This document shows, piece after piece, positions 13,636 to 18,676 of a stretch of 18,676 bases of DNA. Numbering within the stretch: the stretch's first letter is position 1; every line of letters begins with the position of its first letter. Position numbers and translations under genes: made by a program. Below the pieces are notes generated by a model. That model had not been told where the DNA came from and did no database searches. It was given only the letters and a program-made list of their open reading frames with translations. The stretch is taken from positions 1 to 18,676 of the forward strand of contig FR883397.1 in the NCBI GenBank assembly GCA_000435835.1. The letters are read 5' to 3'. The DNA comes from Clostridium sp. CAG:221 (lineage in GTDB: Bacteria; Bacillota; Clostridia; Clostridiales; Clostridiaceae).

Positions 13636-14674
13636 TTTTTCTTTCCTCCATAATTTTGTCTAAAATACCATTTGGGAGTTCTTCGCTGTATAACCAACAT
13701 TTAGCAGCATGCCCACCTTCAAACGAATATGATTTAGGTTCTTCTTCTAAACAAATATTCATACAGTACTTGCAACGAGCTGCAAAAGCACATCCCTTTG
13801 GTGGTGCAATAAGATCTGGAGGTGTTCCTTTAATTGTATCTAAAACTTGCTTTTCTTTCCATTCTAATTTAGGAACTGAATTTAAAAGTGCCCATGTATA
13901 AGGATGTTTTGGATTATAGAAAATATCTCTCTTTTCACCTTTTTCAATTATTTGTCCTGCATACATAACAGCAATTTTATCCGCCATGCCTGCAACAACT
14001 CCGAAATCATGAGTTATTAATATTACAGCTGTATTTAATCTTTCTTTTAATTCATTTATAAGTTCTAATATTTGAGCTTGGATAGTAACATCAAGAGCTG
14101 TAGTTGGCTCATCTGCAATTAATATCTTTGGCTCACATGCCACAGCTATAGCAATCATTGCTCTTTGTCTCATTCCACCTGAAAATTCATGTGGATATTG
14201 ATCTACTCTTTTTTCAGCATTAGGGATTCCTACTGCTTCTAATATTTTTATTGCTTCAGCTCTGGCAGTCTTTTTATCCATATTTCTATGTATAATAAGA
14301 TTTTCCATTATTTGTTTTCCAACTTTCATTGTTGGATTTAGAGATGTAAGTGCATCTTGGAATATCATTGCACACTCTCCACCTCTAAATTCTCTTATTT
14401 TCTTTTTGTCATAGTCTAATATATTTTCACCGTTATAAAGTATTTTACTACCTTTTTTTATTTCACCTTGTGGCCCTTGAATTAATGACATAACTGCTCT
14501 TGAAGTAACACTTTTTCCACAACCTGACTCACCAACAATAGCTAATACTTGGCCTCTATCTACATCAAAAGAAACTCCTCTAACTGATTGAACTTCTCCT
14601 GCATAAGTATGATATGAAACTCTTAAGTTTTCTACATCAAGAATTGGTCTTTTTTCATTAACTGTATTTTCCAT
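13628..14674 (-). CDS. oppD: Oligopeptide ABC transporter ATPase OppD
   Basis: This is the partner ATPase of OppF. The 348-aa protein has Walker A GESGCGKS (48-55), Q106, signature SGGMRQR (165-171), Walker B ILIADEP (184-190, catalytic E189) and switch H222. The C-terminal region (GCAFAARCKYCMNIC...AAKCWLY) has C295, C301, C304, C308 and C326, the same five-Cys spacing as in OppF, and so may also hold an Fe-S cluster. AGGAGG lies across the oppC stop codon, 13 bp upstream of the oppD start, so reading is closely coupled. Both ATPase sites appear functional. Confidence 0.95.
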   Translation of the reverse strand: MENTVNEKRPILDVENLRVSYHTYAGEVQSVRGVSFDVDRGQVLAIVGESGCGKSVTSRAVMSLIQGPQGEIKKGSKILYNGENILDYDKKKIREFRGGECAMIFQDALTSLNPTMKVGKQIMENLIIHRNMDKKTARAEAIKILEAVGIPNAEKRVDQYPHEFSGGMRQRAMIAIAVACEPKILIADEPTTALDVTIQAQILELINELKERLNTAVILITHDFGVVAGMADKIAVMYAGQIIEKGEKRDIFYNPKHPYTWALLNSVPKLEWKEKQVLDTIKGTPPDLIAPPKGCAFAARCKYCMNICLEEEPKSYSFEGGHAAKCWLYSEELPNGILDKIMEERKNG

Positions 14675-14687
14675 AGTTTCGTACCTC

Positions 14688-15605
14688 CTATTGTCTTAGC
14701 TTTGGATCTAACGCATCTCTTAACCCATCTCCTAAAATGTTAAATGATAATATAATTAAACATAAAACAATTGTAGGGAATAGTAATTGATATGGATAGA
14801 ATGCCATAGCCTGTTGCCCTGCTGATAAAAGTGAACCTAAACTAAATGCTGGTATGCTTAATCCTAATCCTAAGAATGAAAGTGTTGTTTCATATACTAT
14901 AACTGATGGAATAGTTGAAGCAACATCTAATATTATTAACCCAATGGTATTAGGTAATAGATGCTTTATTATTATTCTAATTGGTGAAGCTCCTAAAGCT
15001 TCTGCAGCTAAAACATATTCACTTTCTCTTAATTGAAGGATTTGTCCCCTTATCATTCTGGCAGTCCCAGTCCATGCTGTTATACATAATGCAATCATTA
15101 ATTGATAATAACCATTTCCTAAAACAACAAGAATTAATAATGTTAAAATTAATGATGGAATACTATTTAATACTTCAACAATTCTCATCATTATTTCATC
15201 AACAATACCACCTGTGTAAGCTGCTATACCTCCATATAAACAACCTATAACTATATCAATAATAGTTGCCACTATTGCTATACTTATTGAAACTCTTGCA
15301 CCAATCCAAACTCTTGTAAACAAATCTCTTCCCATTCCATCACTACCAAACCAAAATTCTGAATTTGGTGATAAATTTTTCTTTGATGTTACAACTGTTT
15401 CATAATCCATATTTCTTATTATTGGTGCTAAAACCGACATTAATATAAGTCCAATTAATACAAATAAAGCTCCCATAGCCACTGGATTTTTCTTAAGCCT
15501 TCTCCATGCATCTTTCCAATAACTTATATTAGGTCTTACAACAACTTCACTATTTAATTTTGATGAATCAACTAATTCAAATCTACTATCCTTTATCTTT
15601 TCCAT
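14688..15605 (-). CDS. oppC: Oligopeptide ABC transporter permease OppC
   Basis: This 305-aa inner-membrane permease has an N-terminal cytosolic stretch (1-36), a first membrane segment (about 42-65), a long extracytoplasmic loop with the WFGSDGMGRDLFTRVWIGAR motif (86-105) typical of OppC/DppC, then five more segments. The ATPase-contacting EAA motif is EYVLAAEALGASPIRIIIKH (about 195-214). The start has GAGGAGAG upstream. It lies 18 bp after oppB. Confidence 0.95.
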   Translation of the reverse strand: MEKIKDSRFELVDSSKLNSEVVVRPNISYWKDAWRRLKKNPVAMGALFVLIGLILMSVLAPIIRNMDYETVVTSKKNLSPNSEFWFGSDGMGRDLFTRVWIGARVSISIAIVATIIDIVIGCLYGGIAAYTGGIVDEIMMRIVEVLNSIPSLILTLLILVVLGNGYYQLMIALCITAWTGTARMIRGQILQLRESEYVLAAEALGASPIRIIIKHLLPNTIGLIILDVASTIPSVIVYETTLSFLGLGLSIPAFSLGSLLSAGQQAMAFYPYQLLFPTIVLCLIILSFNILGDGLRDALDPKLRQ

Positions 15606-15623
15606 TAAGTATCTCTCCTCTTC

Positions 15624-16577
15624 CTACTTAACTAATCTTATACGTGGATCTACAACTGTGTATAAAATATCAGATATAAAAATTGCTATAATATAAATTG
15701 CAGCATATAAAAGTGTTAATCCCATTAATATAGGAACATCTCTATCAGTAGTTGCTTGAATAAAGTATTGTCCTGCTCCTGGAATAGCAAATACTCTTTC
15801 AATAAAGAATGATCCAGAAATTACTCCTGAAATAGCTACTGGTAAAACTGTTATTATTGGAATAAATGAGTTTCTAAATACGTGTTTTCTTACAATTGCA
15901 AATTCAGATAATCCTTTAGATCTTGCTGTTAATGTATATTCTTGATTTATACTATCAAGCATACTTGTTTTCATTAATCTTGTATAATAAGCTAAATATG
16001 TTCCTGCTCCTGCCAATGTTGGTAATATAGTATATTTCCAACCTCCAAATAATAATTCATCACCTTTTGGCCATCCTATAATAGGTAAATTAAATATTGC
16101 TCCTTTAGCCATATATTTTTGTAGCAGTAATGATAAAACTAGCGGCGGTACAGACGCAAATAGCATTGCTCCTACAAGAATTATGTAATCTACAATCTTT
16201 CCTCTATTCATTGCTGCGATAATACCTAAAAGAAGGCCTAATGTAACTCCCACTAAAATTTGTTGAATTCCTAGTCTTGCAGATACAGGCATTTTAGCTT
16301 TTACTATACTTGAAACTGTATCTCCTGCACGTACTATTGATTCACCAAATTCTTGATTAACGATATAATTTTTTAAAGTAATAAAGTATCTTTCAACTAT
16401 TGGTTTATCATATCCATATTTTTCAATAACAACTTGTTTAGTTGCTTCCGGAAGTTTTTGAATCTTCTTATCTATAGCTGTTCCTGGAATTGCTCCTAAA
16501 AGAAAGAACGTTGCTGTTCCAATTAAGAAAAGAGTAATAATCATTTCAAAAAATCTTCTAGTAATATATTTTCCCAT
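15624..16577 (-). CDS. oppB: Oligopeptide ABC transporter permease OppB
   Basis: This 317-aa permease pairs with OppC. It begins MGKYITRRFFEMIITLFLIG, with the first membrane segment at about 10-30, a large outer loop (about 31-95) and five further segments. The EAA motif is EYTLTARSKGLSEFAIVRKH (about 213-232), and the C-terminus DPRIRLVK is typical. AAGGAG precedes the ATG. It is separated from oppA by 83 bp that contain a stable hairpin but no U-tract. Confidence 0.95.
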   Translation of the reverse strand: MGKYITRRFFEMIITLFLIGTATFFLLGAIPGTAIDKKIQKLPEATKQVVIEKYGYDKPIVERYFITLKNYIVNQEFGESIVRAGDTVSSIVKAKMPVSARLGIQQILVGVTLGLLLGIIAAMNRGKIVDYIILVGAMLFASVPPLVLSLLLQKYMAKGAIFNLPIIGWPKGDELLFGGWKYTILPTLAGAGTYLAYYTRLMKTSMLDSINQEYTLTARSKGLSEFAIVRKHVFRNSFIPIITVLPVAISGVISGSFFIERVFAIPGAGQYFIQATTDRDVPILMGLTLLYAAIYIIAIFISDILYTVVDPRIRLVK

Positions 16578-16604
16578 GTCTGTTGCTCCTTTTTTATTTT
16601 AAGT

Positions 16605-16635
16605 AATGCACATCAACAAACTGTCGATGTGCATT
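16605..16635 (-). other. Intercistronic hairpin between oppA and oppB
   Basis: The stem AATGCACATCGACA / TGTTGATGTGCATT (14 bp with one G-U pair, 3-nt loop) lies about 25 nt after the oppA stop. It is followed by ACTTAAAATA rather than a run of U, so it should not terminate fully. Such hairpins often protect the 3' end of the binding-protein message and raise its amount over the permease genes. That role is inferred. Confidence 0.75.
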
Positions 16636-16660
16636 AACAAAACTGCAGTAAATTTACTTA

Positions 16661-18382
16661 TTATTTTCCTTGAATGTAAGCCCATTTAAATTCATATTTT
16701 GAACCAAATGAAGGGAATTGCATTCCTTTTACATAGTTTTGCACAAATGAATTTTTATCAGTATAGTATACTGGTGAAATAACTGCATCTTCATCAATTA
16801 ATTTATTTTCTAAGTTTTCATATATTTCTTTTCTTTCAGTTTCATCTGTTACACCAGATAAAGAAGCTAATAATTCATCATACTCTGCACTAGCATATCC
16901 TGAATGGTTATTTCCACCATTTGATTCCCAAATATCTAAAAATGTCATTGGATCATCATAATCTGCTGACCAACCAGTCATTGTAAAATCATACTCTAAT
17001 TTATCCATTGTATTTAAGAAGATACCCCAGTCACTTTGAGTTTCTACTTCAATATTAATTCCTAAATTACCACTTATTTGTTGTGCTAACCATTCTGCTC
17101 TTTGTTTTTGTAACTCTGAATCACCTTGACATAAATAAGTTAAAGTGTATTTGCTTAAATCATCTGTTTGTAATCCTAATTCTTTTAAACCTTCTTTAAA
17201 TAATTCTTGAAGTTTTTCTGGATTATTTACATAAGTTTTAGCATCATCAGCTAAAGGTTCTTCAACTTGATCTCTGTATTTTTCATCTCCAAGATTAATA
17301 GCTGTTGGAACTATTCCATAAGCAGATTTATATCTACCAACTAATTCATCAGTATAAACATCTCTATCTATTGATAAACCAATTGCTTTTCTTATTTTTG
17401 CATTACCTAATATTCCATCAGAAGTCTTACTTGTTTGATTGAAGTATAAGTAGAATGCTCCTGGCTCATCTCCTGTTACCATTTGGAATTCACCAGCTTC
17501 TGCTTGTTCTCTCCATTTATCTAAGTAATCAGTTTGAGCTCCACTGATATCTAATTCTTGACCTTCAAATAATTGAGCTTGAGTAGCAAACTCTTTAACA
17601 TTTGTCATGTTAATTTTTTCTAACTTAACTGTATCAGCATCCCAATAAGTATCGTTCTTAACTAATACCATTGAGTTTCCGTTATCCCAGCTTTCTATTT
17701 TAAATGGTCCATTGTATACAGTGTCATTTACTTCACTAGCATACTTGTCCCCTAATTTTTCAACTACATCTAATCTAATTGGATTAAATGATGAATATGA
17801 AATTTTAGAAATAATGTATGGAACTACTGTCTTTAATTTTATTTCTAATGTGTAATCATCAACAGCTTTTACACCTACAGCATCAGCTGATCCTCCAGCT
17901 GTGTTATATTCTTCTGCTCCTTCAATGTCATAAGCTAAGAAAGCATATGCAAAACCATTATCAGGATTTAATATTCTCATAAATGAATCAACATAATGTT
18001 GTGCTACTACTGGTTCACCATCTGACCATTTTGCATCTTTTCTTAATTTAAAAGTCCAAGTTAAACCATCTTCTGAAGTTTCCCAACTTTCAGCTCCAGC
18101 TGGTTGTAATTCACTTGTTCCATCTTCATTAGTATAAACTCTAACTAGTCCTTCTTGTACAGCATTAAGAATTGTTGAACTTTCACTATCTGTACAATCA
18201 TTTTGATCTAATGTTGCAACATTAAAATAAATTGTGTTTAACACTTGTTCATCATCAATATCACTTGAGCTACTTGAACTGTTTGATCCTCCATTTCCCT
18301 CTGACTTACTACCACAACCTACAAGAGCTGTAACAACTAATGAACTTGCAAGTAATAATGATAAAATACGTTTTTTGCTCAT
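16661..18382 (-). CDS. oppA: Oligopeptide-binding lipoprotein OppA (family 5 solute-binding protein)
   Basis: This lipid-anchored extracellular protein captures peptides for OppBCDF. I start it at the ATG at 18382 because GGGGGG (18390-18395) sits directly upstream. A longer in-frame start at 18424 would add 14 residues that do not belong to a signal peptide. The resulting 573-aa protein begins MSKKRILSLLLASSLVVTAL and has the lipobox LVGC with the modified C23. A Gly/Ser-rich linker (24-41) leads into the SBP_bac_5 domain (about 45-550), with ETSEDGLTWTFKLRKDAKWSDGEPV as the family signature near 96-120. Specificity cannot be read from sequence. It is the first gene of the operon and has its own consensus promoter. 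Confidence 0.95.
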   Translation of the reverse strand: MSKKRILSLLLASSLVVTALVGCGSKSEGNGGSNSSSSSSDIDDEQVLNTIYFNVATLDQNDCTDSESSTILNAVQEGLVRVYTNEDGTSELQPAGAESWETSEDGLTWTFKLRKDAKWSDGEPVVAQHYVDSFMRILNPDNGFAYAFLAYDIEGAEEYNTAGGSADAVGVKAVDDYTLEIKLKTVVPYIISKISYSSFNPIRLDVVEKLGDKYASEVNDTVYNGPFKIESWDNGNSMVLVKNDTYWDADTVKLEKINMTNVKEFATQAQLFEGQELDISGAQTDYLDKWREQAEAGEFQMVTGDEPGAFYLYFNQTSKTSDGILGNAKIRKAIGLSIDRDVYTDELVGRYKSAYGIVPTAINLGDEKYRDQVEEPLADDAKTYVNNPEKLQELFKEGLKELGLQTDDLSKYTLTYLCQGDSELQKQRAEWLAQQISGNLGINIEVETQSDWGIFLNTMDKLEYDFTMTGWSADYDDPMTFLDIWESNGGNNHSGYASAEYDELLASLSGVTDETERKEIYENLENKLIDEDAVISPVYYTDKNSFVQNYVKGMQFPSFGSKYEFKWAYIQGK

Positions 18383-18504
18383 AAATATACCCCCCATTAA
18401 TTTAAATATATAGTAAAAAGTCATATATGCACTGTGATACTACAATATATTACCTTTTTTCCATTTTTAATTATTTGTATTTATTTTTTTACTTATTTGG
18501 TAAT

Positions 18505-18533
18505 ATTTTATATCCGCTTTATTAACTTGTCAA
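18505..18533 (-). promoter_or_regulatory. Promoter of the opp operon
   Basis: On the minus strand a perfect TTGACA (18528-18533) and TAAAAT (18505-18510) are 17 nt apart. The start would be near 18498, giving a leader of about 115 nt. Upstream (18540-18676) the DNA is almost pure A/T with A- and T-runs, which may act as an UP element. I see no gene there. Confidence 0.85.
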
Positions 18534-18676
18534 TATTTTTCTTTATATGTTAATAATCTATTATCTCTTGGCATGATTATATTATTATTTATCAATAATT
18601 CTTTATTAACTCTTTAAAATTTTGTAGATATTTTTATAAATTTAATAATATTATTTTTATATTTTTTACTTTAATT

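Noticed and set aside
18383..18424. Longer OppA N-terminus starting at 18424
   Set aside because: The extra 14 residues precede a complete lipoprotein signal peptide whose ATG has a strong GGGGGG site upstream.
18614..18630. CodY-like box upstream of the opp promoter (AATTTTGTAGATATT)
   Set aside because: Only about 11 of 15 positions match in extremely AT-rich DNA, and it lies far upstream of the promoter.

Overview
This window looks like chromosomal DNA from a low-GC, spore-forming Firmicute, most likely Clostridium sensu stricto. The evidence is the very AT-rich base composition, strong AGGAGG-type ribosome binding sites, the spore maturation pair spmA/spmB, a CcpA-type regulator, a T-box on ileS and a lysine riboswitch. 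I cannot name the species from sequence alone. Almost all genes lie on the minus strand. Three genes lie on the plus strand: a 61-aa protein, a BFD-like protein and an HD-domain protein.

Layout from left to right. Positions 1-1059 hold the N-terminal part of an NhaC-family antiporter, cut by the window edge. It sits behind a lysine riboswitch with its own promoter and attenuator, so it is probably a lysine transporter (LysW type). Next come pepP (Xaa-Pro aminopeptidase), spmB and spmA. A 61-aa coiled-coil protein diverges from spmA. Between it and ccpA is a gene-poor stretch with a promoter, a cre-like site, a closing stem, an 18-codon micro-ORF and a terminator, all reading on the minus strand. 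This is a candidate CcpA-controlled small RNA or peptide gene. ccpA and ileS follow. ileS has a T-box leader with an ATC (Ile) specifier, and a palindromic repeat lies inside its 5' UTR.

Positions 8970-11100 form a repeat-rich accessory patch. It holds a BFD-like [2Fe-2S] protein whose terminator is a perfect 28-bp inverted repeat reaching into the coding sequence. It also holds a complex repeat block with an octamer array spaced at about 21 bp, and an HD-domain phosphohydrolase flanked on both sides by near-identical repeat copies. The repeats form one family. Their outer arms are tandem 7-bp units (ATGAATK on the left, AATTCNT on the right), with hairpins inside, and they sit tightly between genes. 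A fourth member with a different core lies upstream of spmA.

Positions 11104-18498 hold an orphan tandem-receiver protein whose first receiver is degenerate, then a peptide-import operon read right to left: oppA, oppB, oppC, oppD, oppF, a small membrane protein and a GIY-YIG nuclease. The operon starts at a consensus promoter near 18530 and probably ends at the terminator at about 11990. A stable hairpin without a U-tract between oppA and oppB may set the lipoprotein to permease ratio.

The strongest candidates for undescribed biology are the heptad-armed repeat family with its octamer-array relative, and the CcpA-linked small RNA/micro-ORF locus. Both are inferred from sequence pattern alone.
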